From positions 5,208,001 through 5,272,000 of the forward strand of contig JAETXT010000003.1 in assembly GCA_019188255.1 (NCBI GenBank): a DNA stretch of 64,000 nt, read 5' to 3'. How positions within the stretch are numbered: the stretch's first letter is position 1; each line of letters opens with the position of its first letter. The notes below the pieces were generated by a model, which was given only the letters and a program-made list of their open reading frames with translations, searched no databases and was not told the origin of the DNA. Source of the stretch: Verticillium longisporum. Taxonomy: Eukaryota; Ascomycota; Sordariomycetes; Glomerellales; Plectosphaerellaceae. The position numbers were made by a program, and so were the translations under genes. Positions 33,976 to 48,300 of this stretch are shown here, piece by piece.

Positions 33976-36900
33976 GTTGAGCCTGGCCACGTCACGACAA
34001 TACCCAACTGGGCCGCGCGTGCACAAGATCAGATCAGTGACAGGTAAGAGGTGGAACCCGTAGGAGAACCACTACATGGCCACGGTGTTCCAGCTTGAAC
34101 GATGAAGGGCAGTGTCACAGGCTGGTCCCGAGCCCACATCCCGTCATCCAAAGCCCTCCAAGGGCGGCACTGCCCCACGCGATGGGAACGCGGCAAGTAG
34201 CAACTCGAGCGGTGCAAGACCCCGTATCCTGTATACAGGCGTTTTGCCGTCAGCTCCCTCTCGCCCTGGGCTGGAGGTGGTGATCTCGGGGGTCGAGGAA
34301 CGGGACCGCGGGACCACAAGGAGCTGTCTCAGAATGCCGCTGTCTCTCGTCTCTGTGCCGCACCGAGACCAGGGGCGTGGGTTATGAGGCAAGGAGTTCA
34401 CGGTTCATGGGTGGTACCAGGTAGTTGGACGGTGAGGCTGCTGTACGATTCTACCTTGGTAGCCGCGTAGGACAGATCTTGTCGTTGAGACATGGCGTCA
34501 AAGGGGGAATGAAGAGATCTCTTCGCGAGAGGCGGTGGGCTTTCCACAGCTGAGATGATCCCGTACAAGGTCTGTCCAGCCCATGGCAGCCTCGCTTAAT
34601 CGTCCCGCGTTGCGTTCCTCAGAAAGGCCAAGCAAGCTGGCGAAACAGAGTGCTTTGAAGGAGACCGGTGAGCTAGAGAGCCAAGTGAGAATCTGGTCTA
34701 CGCCTCTGGCTGGTGACATCTGAGTCAACGGGAAACAGGAGGGAACACATGGTAACGAGCGGCAGCTCAGACAACGCTGGGTCCGAAGGTGACAGCTCCG
34801 TAGCCCCGCTGGACACGGCATGACTAGCCCGGACCGTGGGAAGTGAACCCGCTGGCCCAGAGCATTCGAAACATTGCGTTTCCTCCTATCGTATGCCCGT
34901 CGAAACCGCCCATCATAATTGTGCCACACCAAGGCGCTCTGTGTTGAGAAACGTATAAATGCGAGTGGGCAAGTTGGATGCTCCAGCTAAGGGACACGCA
35001 TGAAAAGTGTTGCACAGGACAGGGTCGAGGACGTTCGGGGTACGGCGGCAGTACCGGGCACTTTGCCGTGTTTTAGATCGAGAAGTACGGCGATCGGAGC
35101 TACAAGGTCGGGTGCTGCAGGGAGTCACAGAGAATTTGCAACCTGTAATAGCCCTGGCATAACCAAAGTGGTGCAACTTGTCAGGCGAGGCACGACGATC
35201 AGCCAATCCAAGCCTGACAGGTTTCCGTTCTTGATAGAACGGAACGACAGCGAAACGCCAGGTGTCCCTTAGCCCGGATGGGCAAAGTGTTCAGACTCAC
35301 CACTGCGGTGATTATGGAATTGGAAGCCGAACGAGGCGTTGTTGTTTCAGGCAGATTCTGACTTTTGACTGGCAGGCCAATGGCTTGCACATCGAGAGTC
35401 GAACAAGATTGGGCGCATGTTCTAGAATGACGAAACTGTCGAACATTAGACTCACAGGTGGTCCGAGTATGGAGAGAAGCTTCCAGAGGCTTGGGCAGCA
35501 GAGCACCCGTATGGCGGGCTGACACGTTGCTAGCATGAACAGGGAGTTCATGGGCTCCCCATTGGATAGGTGATCTTCTCGTCCTGTAACAGGCGGGCAC
35601 GCTGATTGAAACTGTCGGCTTTCATGACGAGCAGCAATGCGGATAACGGGAGATCTTCCGCGACTGGAGCCGCGGAAGAGATGATTGGACCGGACACCCA
35701 CAATGGCGGACCGAGGGGATATTTTCCGAGTTATAGGCTCTTCCCGGCTATATCAACACTTGTTGATTTGTTCAAACTGCGTCGGGGCCGTGATGAAACG
35801 GGTTGAACCGGCATGGCCGAACCCGCGGACGGGCGAGCCGCCGCGGCAGTTAAGGGGTGGTATAGCATAGAGGGCGGCTGAGGATGCAAAGTGCTGCGAG
35901 GCGCCGCATGGGGACGAAGTCGATAATGCCATGCCTCAGAGAGGATTCCGTAGGCGTTGAGAGCCATGTGGAAAGTGTGAACGAGCGTTGTCCATTGAGG
36001 TGGTGTGCAAAGAGCAGCCAGTGCAACGAACCTGTGCCGATATGCCGTCCTTGAATACGCACCTCCAGCATAGGCAAGATGGCTGACATGAGACAGGATT
36101 GGCTGGTGTGCGTCGACGGTCAAGCCTTCTGGCCATGAAGCCGTCTAGACTGAGATTGGGGGTGTTCCTACCGACAGGCAAGGGCTGCCATCCACTCAAT
36201 CCATCCCTCCATGACGAATGTGCTGGCTTCAGCTGCCTGGAGGCGAGAGGGCGTCCTTGGCCTGAAGGGAATGCGTACTCGTGATTGAATCAAAGACCCC
36301 AGCATGGGACACGAGCGGGACAGGAAGAGATGAGATTCAGGTCCGAGGCGTCCGAAAGTCGAAGCCGGTCGAAAGTCAAGCAAGGTCGAGAATGCGACGT
36401 GGAAACAACGCTTGCTTGTGATGTTTTGGGTCGGCCCGCCGTGTTCCAGTCCAGGATGGCAAAGGCGCGGGCGCAGCATCGACCTCCATGTGGCTCGACA
36501 AGAGCGATCGAGGGGATGCGGCTGGCCAAGATTTCAGGTTGAAGTGGAATGTGGTGACGAGGCGATGAAACCACACGCGGCCTTCTGCCGTTGTGGTGAG
36601 ATGACGGAAGGAAAAAAACTTCACTTTGGGGGATCGTGCAAGGCATCACCCCCTATCCTATCCTTTCCCCCTTTTACAAGATGCACCCATTGCACTTGCC
36701 TATGAACAGATGCCTGCTTGCATTGCACTTGCACCTTGACTCAGTAAACAGTCAGCCAGCCAGCAAAAGTCTGGGCCAGAGCAGGTCCCCACTGAATTGA
36801 TTCATGGGGTGGCCTCCAATGTTGATCGCACCCCCCCCTTTCTCTTTCCTATCTATTCCCTAGGTATTCCCCCTTCCCTCTCCACTGTCGGTCCCGGGCT

Positions 36901-39900
36901 CGCCTGGCCTGGCGGCCACCCTTCAGGCTGCCTACAGGGCACAAGGTACCCCCAACATCGGCATCGCCCCCCATACCCCCCCCCACCTGGCACCGGCCGC
37001 ACCTATCTTTTAGCAGCAACCTTAACTACCTATTCGTAGTAGCGCCATCGTTTGGCCCATCTCTCGAGGTGTGGAGGCTGCTAGGTGTGTCCTCTGCCTT
37101 ACCAGGGCCGCTACGCGTTCCTCACCCATAGGGGCGAGCCTTGCTCTCGAGCCCCCCAGAAACCGCTAAAACATGGCACCATCGATCGCCACCGAGCCGG
37201 CCCCTGACACCTTGTCCGCTTTTGATTTTTTTTTCTCTCATCTCCCTTGTGATGTGTGACGCATCCAATGTCTTTTTCTTGGTCGTTGATACTTTCGGCT
37301 ATGGTGTTTTTGTGCGAGGGAGTCATCGTCAAAGACCCGTCTGGAACCTCAGCCGGTGGAGTAGTCGAACACACCACACCTTTCCCAAGCCTTCTCTTCT
37401 GTTTTGGCGAGGGCCGAGAACGGGGACAAAGTTTGATGAATGATGGGAATGGGGGTCAATGGAAGCTGTGCGCAATCGGGCGACCGGTCCAGACAGGCCT
37501 GCCCGCCAAGATGGATGTTGCTGGTTGAAAGGAAATGTCTGGAATTTGCCTTTCTGGTTGCGTCTCACTGTCTCATTGGTTTCAATCGCGCGTGGTTGTT
37601 GTCTTCAGTAGATTATTCGTTTTTTCCTCTTTCTCTTGCTCTCGCCCGCTGCATGGCCCGCTGCGGCTTGCTGCGGCTCTAAAGCTGCCTCGCCCGACTG
37701 AGCAGGAAATTCCAATTACACAACTTCCATCCATCATCGCAATGATTGAATCTGCCCTGTTGATCAATTCGAAAGCGGAGCCGTGTCCATTTCATCACCG
37801 ATTCACAATGGGGTCCAACGTTAGGATGAACAACATGGTTTTGCATTGAAGGGTGTATGGAGTGCAGTGTCATCATGCTTGCGGACCCCTCTGCCCCCCC
37901 CCCTGGGCTCGCTTCGCCCGCCCTGGCCGGTGTTTCTGAGCCCCTGGCATATCCCGTTAAACGACGTCACGATATCAGGCACAGACAGGCACCGCTGGCG
38001 GTGGCAAGCACGAAAGCCAGTCAAGCTCGCTCAACCGGCGAGACCGCCCGACTGATGACTGTTGCGGTCATCGTGACCCGACGATTTGTCGAGTCAACAA
38101 AGTGCGTCCCAAGTCTGCACTCTCTCCAGACCTAAGCGGAATTCGGACACACGAGCTAAACAGAGCTTTCCCCGTCTTTTCTCCGCATCGCCTAAATCAC
38201 CTTTTGCAGCCCGAATGGCACGTCGTTGCAGCAGCATCCACCTTATTACAAAGAACACAAAAAAATAGAGACGAGGGGGAGTGGGACGGAACGCGGAGTA
38301 AGAAATCGCCCGCGGCTTCCTCGGCGCGTACGTAATGGCGTGCCCTCGGAAGGCGGAAGGCGGATAAGTGTGACGATCACCCTTCCTGTCAACCCCGGTC
38401 TGGGCAGCGGAGCCCGCCGTCAGAGACGAGAAAAGAGGCAGATGCAGGATCGGACAGAAAAAGCGACGGAATGGACAACGAAAATCCCGATGATCCATCA
38501 TGGTGCCGATGCATCGCAGTGTTGTCAACAATTCGATGAACCGGAGACTCAGAAAAATCTTTTTTTTCCTGCTCACCTGTCCCCCTTCCCCCCACCCCGG
38601 TTTTTCTGTTTCGCTTCATTGCTTCTTACCCAGAAGGGACGAGGAGGGGTGGCGCACACTGGTTGCAGAGCGGTGGTTCGCCTGTTCTGTCCGGCCATCG
38701 GCGCGCGCGCGACGAGCTGAGAGCCATGCCACGTTGTCAAACGTGGATCGCGGCCCTCGTTCCCCCCCAACTCAAGACCATTGACAGGGCAAAGATGCCA
38801 GAAGCAGGGGGGACGTTAGGCGGGTGCCACCTCTGTCTAGCTTTGGGCTTGACCTGTGCAAGGCGGGAAAGGGAAAAATGCCCGGCGAAAAATCCAAATG
38901 ACAGGGGTGAGTAGTCAGGATCGCCGAGGCAGAGAGAGAGGGAGAATTGGAAAGAAGAAAAACAAAAGCAAAATATAATAATGTAAAGGCAGCAATGCAT
39001 TTCAAGGCAAGCCAGGCAATTAGACGCAAGGGAGCTGGGAATTCAATGATTACTCTGGCACCGTCTTCTCGGGTTTTGGTAGGCATGTGGGCGCGCTCCC
39101 AAGGCGTAGTTCTGTTTCAGTTTGGCAGGCGCGTCGCTCCGGCTCCGTAGAGCTCAGAGTTCCTCACAAACCAGACCGAGCAGCGATCATTGTAGCGACT
39201 TGTGCATCTCGCAGTTCCGACAACCTGGCCCGTCTGCAGCTGCGGCTGCGCCTGAGCGGCCTGCTGCCCTCCCCAGACTGCTCTGCGCTACGTGAGTCGT
39301 GGCCTGCCAGCTCAGTAGACCATCGTGAATCGGGATTTCTAGGCCTTGGGACGGACATAATGCTTTTGGGCATAAGCCCGCTTCCCACAGCTTGCGATCC
39401 TGTCGTCGGTGGTGACTGCACTTGCTTACTTGCTGTCTTGACCCAATCTCGCACAGCCGACACCGGCCGCTCCCTTACGCCCGCTCTTGGTCGTGAACCT
39501 GTCTGTGACACAACCGAGCGGCCCTCCAGTGTGTCCACCGACCCACCGAGGTGGGGAGCGGAGACCGAGCCCGGTGCCTAAACCCCTGCCAGCGTTCTGG
39601 TTCTGACCGTAGGAACGTAAAAGATTTCAGTTGCAAGAGTCACATCCGTGGACGCTATCGCACGGCACAAAATGAACCAAGGAAGGAATAGTGTGCGTCA
39701 TGGATTGTGCTCAATTCATGGTCAATCTGACGTTTGATGCTATGCTTTGCTGGCTGTTTGCTAGCCATGCAACATCTCTACAGTCGCTGTGCGCTGAGGA
39801 TCAGCTACCTGAGTACGCTCCGGAGATACTCCCGAGCATCCAATGCCCCGAACCCCCGATGCCGTACCATTGCGAAAACCCTGAGCGCCTCGCCATTCCC

Positions 39901-40348
39901 GTGGGTATCCTGCCTCTGTCCCGCCGTTGAGGTCCTTTCCCATGTCATAGTCTTCGAGCCCGTATGGTGCCGAGCCCAATGTGTCGTCCATAAGCTTCCA
40001 TACATCCCCGCCCTCCGTCGAGTGTGGTATAAACAGTTGTTGCGCCGTGGTGTGCCATCCGGAACTCGCCTTGCCGTCAATGACAAGGTCGATGAACCGC
40101 CATGGCTCCCCCAAACTTTTTGATGATGCAGTACTCCGGTGTAATGCCCGTACACGTGTTACAGCAGATGACCCCAGACCAAAGGAGATTGTGTCGATTT
40201 GTGGTGATATGCCGAGAGAGGAAAGACAAGAGAAAAGAGAAAGAAAGACATGATCGAGTGAGTTGTGTGTTGTGTTGTTAAATGTTGTGTCAAGGTGTTA
40301 TTGAAGATGGATGGGTTGCGCGGTTGTTGGTGGTAATGATCCTCGAGC
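33976..40348. other. Gene-poor interval, about 6.4 kb
   Basis: No gene could be supported. Frames lie on both strands at once and lack splice sites or family resemblance. One minus-strand frame at 39761-40114 (117 aa, with DVWKLMDDTLGSAPYGLEDY) looks somewhat protein-like and sits downstream of the Ecl1-like gene, but it has no start or exon support beyond itself. Base composition is not AT-rich, so this is not a typical decayed heterochromatin block. Confidence 0.45.
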
Positions 40349-40801
40349 CTAGTAGGAGCGTCGTCGCTGGGTCCTGATGCTGTCGAAGGATGCAGCGTAG
40401 CCGCAGAGCTCCTTCTGTGTCTTCTCATTCAGTTGCAGGTAGCTATCCGTATTGGACGACGCGTTGCTGCCCATGGAAGCGAGGCTAGTGTTCGAGCTCG
40501 AAGCCGTCAGGGGACGGACGGTGTTTGGTGAAGAACCTGTGGGCAGGTATGTGTTGGCTGAGGACAGGGAGCCATATGACTGAGCGTTGGAGAAGTCGAT
40601 GGCGGGAGAGAGATAGAATCGGCTGGGTTGCCTCTGACTTGACGTCCACGGTCCGGTCGAGGTGTTGAGGCCAGGGGAGCCGGCAGCAGAGGTAGACGTC
40701 TTCTCAAAGTCGGCCAGGCGGCAAGATTCAGAGCAGTAGGCGGTTCCATCAGTCTGCTTGTCGCAGCCGAGGCAGAACTCGTGAGCCCACATGTCGGCCA
40801 T
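40349..40801 (-). CDS. Ecl1-family (life-span regulatory factor) small zinc-type protein
   Basis: Single exon, 150 aa, start MADMWAHEFCLGCDKQTDGT at 40801. The upstream in-frame Met at 40954 would add 51 low-complexity residues and is less likely. The N-terminal signature CLGCDKQT...AYCSESCRLADFEK matches the Ecl1 domain, whose four Cys probably bind zinc. In fission yeast the Ecl1 group extends chronological life span and responds to stress and nutrient loss. The remainder is Ser/Thr/Asn-rich and disordered, ending SIRTQRRRSY. The gene stands alone in a long gene-poor region, which would allow extended upstream control. Confidence 0.85.
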   Translation of the reverse strand: MADMWAHEFCLGCDKQTDGTAYCSESCRLADFEKTSTSAAGSPGLNTSTGPWTSSQRQPSRFYLSPAIDFSNAQSYGSLSSANTYLPTGSSPNTVRPLTASSSNTSLASMGSNASSNTDSYLQLNEKTQKELCGYAASFDSIRTQRRRSY

Positions 40802-41745
40802 GATGTCGTTGTTGTGGGTGAGTGAAGATGTGCAAGGTGCAAGTGGTAGATGTTGAAGCGGGATTGTCAAGGCCAGACAGGGCTGGTCGAGGCTGGTAGT
40901 TTGCGTTGAAGGAGCTGATTGAAGAAGAGGAGGATGCAGATGATGAATTATCAAGCCGCTGAGCAGGTTTGACTCATATCAGAACAAGCCAATGCAACAA
41001 AGAGTGCTGGACGAGATGAAGTCGAATGATGAGGAAGAGCAGGTGGATCGAGGAGTGGGAAGAGGTCGGCTCATATGTATCGATGGTCGAAGCACAGCCC
41101 ATCGCACCACTTGACACCAGAGTCACCCAAGAGCGGAGGAGCCCAGTCTTGTGAGTGCAGCGTGCTCTGCCCCATCCTGACGCCATGGCAAGTACCCCAC
41201 CGTGCATTATTGTGTGAGCAGGTACGGGCGATGGAGCCCACACCTGCACTCGTCCAGCCTGCACGTCGCGAAAAGCAGACAAGGCAGCGGCGCTTGAGGG
41301 AAGGGAAGGGGGGGTGGTCTCGCCGCGTCTCCACTTCTCAACCACCAGCAAGAGGGAAGGGGGGTGTAGCATGGCCAGGGAGTGGCAGCAGCGAGTGAAT
41401 GGGTGTGAGGGCTTGAAGCCTGCGGCACCATGGAAAGTGAGAGAGCGAGACACAGGAGGGGTGTACGCTGATCGATGGTGTGTCGTGGGCAGGGATGGCG
41501 TGAGCGAGCCTGGACCCCACTCACCATCTGATGAAAGAAATCATCAGTCGCAGAAGGAGCAGGCCAGGGGTGGCAGAGGAGAAAAAACTCTGCATCCACT
41601 GTTATGTTTGGCCAGGGTGGGGTGTGTATTGAATTGTAAGGGGTGTGCTTGCAGAAACAGATGGCTTGCAATCCTGAGTGGTCCAGCCTGGGCGTTGTGC
41701 TGATGGCTGCTGATGGAATGACGTTGGGGTGTGTGCAATCGAGCC

Positions 41746-41785
41746 ACTGGTCCAATAGCCGGCTCACTGGTCCAATAGCCGGCTC
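41746..41785. repeat. Perfect 20-bp tandem duplication
   Basis: The unit ACTGGTCCAATAGCCGGCTC occurs twice without a gap or mismatch. Each copy includes a CCAAT pentamer. Confidence 0.95.
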
Positions 41786-42281
41786 GGTTTGGGCATAGCG
41801 CACATGGAGGAGGGGTCACTTGCTCCTTGCTCAGAACCAGGCCCGATCTCGTGATCGACACCAGAGGCTGCCTTGTTTGTGTTAGCGCTTGTCTGGTTCA
41901 TGGGGCCCCCGTCTCGTCTCTCGCACGCCAGCAACAGCCAAACCCGCCAGGCTTGCCAGAGAGCATCGAGCCCCGCTGATGGTCTTTGTGAGCGTTTCCC
42001 TCTGTTCAGTCTTTTTTGTGTCATCAGTGGACCATATTCACCATTTTAAAGCACATCGTGCCATCTTCCGATTGTTTGGCAGTCGAATACACGATGCACG
42101 AGTGAGCCGGCGTACCTAATCGAGCTCGAGGCAATGACTCCATCACACAAGGGTCCCGAGTTGCAGGTCTCGTTTCGGGAGAGGCAGGCCGACCGGAGAG
42201 CTCTCTCTTCCCATACCATTGAAGAATTCCGAGGAGTGCGTGGCAAACAGTTCAGCCTAGAGCCTTGTGCTTCGAGTTGGC

Positions 42282-42306
42282 TGCCTGTCTGCCTGTCTGC
42301 CTGTCC
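42282..42306. repeat. TGCCTGTC microsatellite
   Basis: About three units of CTGCCTGT in the gene-poor interval. Confidence 0.8.
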
Positions 42307-45300
42307 AGCCCGCCTCCCCGCGCCTGGCTGTGGCCTCGCCTTGGTCTGGGTATGTTTGAGTGTGGGTATGGATGATCTGCACATCAGCGCATTGGTAGTC
42401 CCCCAATATTGCTCAATTGACGATACACTGCGCCAACGAACAGCGACAAATGGAAGAATTGGACAACGACCCTCACCAGGCAAATGTAACACGGCAGCCA
42501 CCAACCTGCGAATCACGAACCTGCCGTGCCCACAAGAACAAAAAATAAGAGGATGTGGGGAAGACAGCCGCAGGACCGCCACTTAACACCCCAACTAAAA
42601 CAATGCTGTGCAACGGTGAGTAACAGCCGACGGACGATGGGTGAATGGTCAATCGGCGGTTTAGATGAGGTGAAGGTGTCGATTTGTGAGGTCACAGTGG
42701 AGTGCTTCGTGAAGCGGGGCGCCGGCGAGCAACCACCACCTTCCCACGACACACGCAATGTCGTCTCATTCTCGCTCTTTCCATTTGACCCAAGCATCTC
42801 AACCTCAGGCCTCTTCCATCAGAGAACCAGACAGGCACATCAAATCTGGACAGACTACTGTCAGCCAGTCAAGCAGCGCCAGGGGAACTCACCCCTGCCG
42901 CATGTCGACGTCGACCAATCCTCCGAACGCCCCCACCATCTAGGACGAGATTGGAACATCTGTAAGTGCCATCGTCTTCCTGCTGGTTGACGAGATGATG
43001 GTTTTATTGGCTGTAGGCCATCCACCTGCAGCAGGGCCACGTCCTCTTTGCTGCGACTTCCACCTTTTCCAACTCAGGACGCTTGCCAGGTGCCTTTCGT
43101 GCAGGCCTCTAAATCTCGGCCCCAGGTACGGCATCAATTCAGGGTCGCAGACCATACTGGCCCGAGGCCTGTAGTGCCGTGTGGTCAGAGACGCCAACTG
43201 TTGTCCTCATGTGCCTTTTCGAAACACCGACCACTTCTCTAGAGCCGAATGAAGGATAGGAGCGCGGAGTAGTGCAGATAGAGCGGGCCACATGGATCAC
43301 GCACTGAGCACCAAGCACCCACCAAACTATGACGGATCCGGGGACGGGCTCGGCACAGATCGTGGAGACAGGTTGCGCATCAACCCGATGGCTCCACTCT
43401 GCATCAGCCATCGGCCACCAGCAGAGACCGATCATCACACAATAGGACGTCTAAACACATTGCGAGGCGAACTTGGGCACAAACTTGACCCTCCTCCACA
43501 GGGCAGCTCGCCTCATGAGAATCATGAGCGGCTCAAGCAGGGCACCAATGGCTGTGCGCTGGCGACGACAATCACGTACCGAGCACATTCGAAGGACGTG
43601 GTACACGTCCACAAAATGTCCCCTCATGTGGGCTGGGGGTGCATAACCCCATGATCATCACTCGGCATGTCAAGGACTAAAGTTGCCATGCAAACCCCAG
43701 ACAACACCATCGCGCCGCGCCTCGTCGTCAGTTATCACTGTCGCCAAACGTCCCAGAAGTAAACGAACACCTGCTGCGACGCGTTACGAATGTCCGACGA
43801 CACAACCTAGTTCAACTGCAGGCCAAAGTAGCCCTTACCACTTTGGATGCGACCTGCATCGGAGACGGGGGGGCGTAAGTCGCACCGACTCGAGCAAATC
43901 AGCGGCCTCTGCCTCACGATGGAACGTCGCGAGGTGTCCAGCGCTAGTGAACAATCCCCCGCGTGCGACTTCCCCACGACCGACGGGAACGACCTGAGTC
44001 GCCTGTCTTGCCTGCACCCTCGCCACCTGACCAACTTGCACCAACCCCCTAACCTAGTATCGTGATAGCGACTACAGATAGCTCTGCCCATGGCGAGCGA
44101 AGAGCTTGCATGCGCGCCCCCCACCCAGCTGCCTGCAGGTCCCTCAGCAACAGGACCTGCAATCCTCGTCGTTCGGTGCTGGTAGACGACATCCTGCAGG
44201 ACAAGTAAGGTGGGCAAAACTGGAGAGACCAAACCATTGGGTGGGCCATACAATCATCGACATCACAACCATGACTTAGCAATGCCAGTCTTCCCCAATC
44301 TTTGTCGTCTTCACACAACGGTTGGGCAGATTGCTTGAAGTGGGGCCAATCAGGACCTCCACAGCTGGACGATCTGTTTTACCTTTTGATCAACAGTATT
44401 GATCGTCATTCAAATGCCGTTTCTCTCACATGGGTAATGAGGTAATGAGGAGGGAAAGGCTGGCGCGGTAATCATGAAAATCGGCAGAAGAACGATTGTA
44501 TGGCGTGGTCATCCGTGGTGGCAACGCGACAGCAACCCACTCAGAATCGTGGGAGTTGGTCAGTCTTCGATGACAGTTGTGCTAGGACGGATCACCAGAT
44601 GACAAAGTCACTCGAGCCCAGCGCCGATGTAATGATCCATCGGCCCCTGGACGAGACAACGGCTGGAAAGGACATGTTGGCTAACCAATCATGGCGATGC
44701 CATGGAGCGAGCGAATGCGCCAGGCATCTTCTGCGACTGGCTTGAACGAACGGCACGGCACTAGACAACCCACCTGATGGGGTCACCTGCCCTGGTCTTG
44801 GTCTGGGGAAGCGGGCAGCACGGGATGTGAGCGGGCAGTACTAAGAGGATGGTGCGCATGGCGGACCTTACAAACCATCCGGGCGCCGAGAGCGAGACGT
44901 CATGTTTGAAAGCTGTCACCAAATTGCCCGACGCCCGTCTGCTGATTAGCAACATAATCAGATGAAGCAAAACTGCCCCCTGGATTATGGTGCAAGACGG
45001 ACGTGGTTCTGACACGGCCCTGGGCTGGCAGGCATCAAAAGCGGGCCCCCCTCCCAGAGCGCCCGCACGCGATACGCCGCAGAAGATAGGCCACATGGTC
45101 AGTTATCGTAAAGTACACTCAATCCGCTAGTTTCAGAACGGCAGAGAACTCGACGCCGAGTTCGAGGTGGACTTGAGGGGGGGGGGCAAGGCCAGGAAGT
45201 CTCTCTGTGGAACTTTGGATCACCCAGTTGGCATGCGTGTCGGCTTGGGCGGTCGATGACATGTCCTCGTGGAACACGCTGGCTAGTAGTGATCGGAGAC

Positions 45301-48300
45301 TTGGGAAGACGGCTTCCAAGACTCCATTCATCACGTACATCAAAGGCCAATGGATGAGCTGTAACTACGACGTCGCCCAGAGTGGAGCCAAGCAGGTCAT
45401 CCGCCAGCTAATCAAGAGTAAATCGCGCCATCATCAAGTCTGGTACGGCACACGTTCGGTCGAGATTAGGGGTTCGAGGGGGATTGAGGGGTCAGTGGCT
45501 ACCGAGAGAAGAAAGCCGGCACGGCACTGAGGTGCCCTTATCTCACGTCGAGCATGTTTGTCCGCCTGACGAGCACGCACGGCGCCCGCTTCGGACCCCG
45601 CTCTCTCCCACGCTTTGTCCGCGCCAAGGATGCCCATCATTCTAGACATCGAGAAGGAAAGGCCGTATGACTCCTCTTCGCCGCTGTCGACAAGCTGCAA
45701 GTCCAGTCGCTTCGACGCGATATCGCGAGATGCATGGAGCCCTGAAGGACAGCAGGGATATGCTGTGTTTGATATGGATGCGAGGTCTGGAGGCGAGCAG
45801 GACTGGGGTACGTACAAAGGCCTGCTGGACATATTTTCCTCTTTCCCTTCCAGCCTCGGACCGGACCACGACCCTCCTTCTAATATCCAGGCCAGTATAT
45901 CATTGATTCAACACAGCATCACGGCAATTGAACGCCCTTGTCCTCGGCTGTTGTCCATACGGCTGGGAGTTGCTTCGATACCACACCTTGATACATATGA
46001 GCGCGCTTTGTCATGATAACGGGCAGCCCGTTGTAGCCATCGCGCCGACGCATCTCAAGAGGCTGGGCCACTAATTTGCGGCTAAGCCGTTCAGTCGAGG
46101 AACTCATCGGTCTTTTGGACCCTACATTGGTACCTTGCAGACTTGCAGTCACACCTGGTCCTCCGTGGCGGCGAGACTTTGGAGTGTATCGGCATGTTTG
46201 AACCCGCAAATCTTGTAGGCATGGCGTGGGCGTCGTTATCAGAGCTCGACTGGACCTCAGGAATAGCAATGATGACCCAGGTCAGATGGCGAGCAAGAGG
46301 CGAGCGTCGCATGGTGCCGTGCCGGTCCGGTACCGTAGCGGCAGCAGCTGCCCGCCGGGGACTCGGGGTCAAGGTTGTCGATCCGTGTTATCACTGGCTG
46401 AAAGGGCCCCTTTAAACACCAACATTTCTCTCATCAACAGACTGGGTACGTGGGTACGAGGTCAAGCGACGCATACGATGATCTGTTTTGACTACGGTTG
46501 GCGTGCGCACAGCAGGACATTTGCAGTTCAGTCTCATGCCTCGAGCTTGATAAGCTCTACTCCTTTTGTAAGGCCGTCCATGCTGGTGACGCCCTAGCAG
46601 CCCCCGGCTACCCTCTCAACCTCCTTCACGCATTGAATATCACCCCACACAAAACGACCGATGCATCGCCACGGGCGAACGAGCAAGCCGGGACTAGTCT
46701 TACACCTGTCGACAAGGATTAGGACGCACCCCTGACTATTTCCTTTTTTCCTCCCCCGACTTGCCTGCCCCCCACCTCTCTCCTCTCCTGGCTCAGACTA
46801 CGATGCGACTCCAGGCTGGACTGGCGACATTGCAATGGACTTGCGAGGTAAAATGGCCGACTGGCTGTCCGCGCTTAGGCTTGTTTTCGTCATTCATCAT
46901 GGTTCTTGTGCACAGCCAATGGCCGCCCAACCTTCAAAACCCTCAGGGATCGAATCCTTGCCTTCGTGGTAGGTCTTGAGATACGACCAAGTCGAATAAC
47001 AAGACTCGTTCGGACAGCCCGGCGCAAGCAACTTCATATTGACGCTGATCGTGAGCTCCCCCTTGTTGGCACCTCGGACCCGACAACGGTCAGACGACGC
47101 TGCATCCCCCCCTTCCTTAGCCTCAGCCACATTTGAGATATCTCTGAGTACTCAGCACCAGCATGGTCATTCCGACTGCCATGTACGACATGACAGAAGC
47201 ACGTTCTCACGTACAGACAAACGCAAGCCAGTCAACGTTGAGAGGGCCATCTCCTCTCCTCTCGTCAATCTTGGTCTCAAAGCATCACCTGCTCCGCTCC
47301 CCCTTCCTTACGAAACCCGCTGAACAACGGCTGGCTCACGAGTGGCCATGCACTGCAAGGTTGCAGACAAAACAAAACAAAAATGAATTAAAAAAGGACG
47401 AGCCTACATTCTCCTGTCAAACTGATGAGGCGCCGCCAGAGCGTTCCTGTCCCTGTTCCCGTTCCCTGGCCACTGGCTCGGGCTCGGGAGCGAGCGATGG
47501 TATCACTCAGCCTGTGCCGTGCAGCGGCAGCAGATGGAGAGGCAAACAATCTCGCCTTGCGGCACACCTCACACCACACCATACTGGGAGGGCAGCTCTA
47601 GCAGGAGGAGCTAAGCGAGGAATGCATTCCATCGTGCCGACTAACGATGGCCTCTTACCATTGGCTTGAACCCGACAAGGAAGTCGTTCGTCTCATTGCC
47701 TCGAGCTGCTCTAAGGACAAAGAGGACTAGCGGGGGGCTGGCAACGAGCCGCCATGCCAAAAGATCAGCAGTTTGGCTGCCCGCCCAGTGACTTGAGACT
47801 CGCAACGTGATCTCTCAAAGGCGGCACCAGCGGGCTAGCGCCAACCACCAACAGCGCCCCATCAAGAAATTGATGTGTCACGGTCCCTCCCCCGCATTCA
47901 GGACTATCCACCACGTTATCAATTTTGCAAATGGCACACCTGCATAGGCTTGGCTCCTTGGCTTGGTACTATTAGGGTTGGAGACTCTTGTCTCTAAACG
48001 AAATCTGACCCCATGTTTCCTCGCCTGTCTTTTCCTTTTCCTGGCTATTTGCCGGGCCATTTTCTACGGGGCAATGCGACATGCTCGCCGAAAACACACT
48101 CGAACAGGGGCCACTGTATCGGAATTGAGCCCGTGGCGCGGAGACTTGATGGTCCCGACAGGGCTGGGCCTAGCTTTACGAGCAACCATCTGGGGTCCAG
48201 GGTCGTCTTGGAATAAATAGCACGATCGTGTCCAAGTCACCGAGGGAGCGAGCGAGCGTCACACTGCGCACCGTTCACTAGTGCGCTGCCTGAGGGTCGC

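Noticed and set aside
39087..39581. 164-aa plus-strand frame in the gene-poor interval
   Set aside because: Composition looks random and there is no structural signature.
46940..46970. GGATCGAATCC as a possible tRNA T-arm
   Set aside because: Lacks the TTC of the T-loop and no cloverleaf can be drawn around it.
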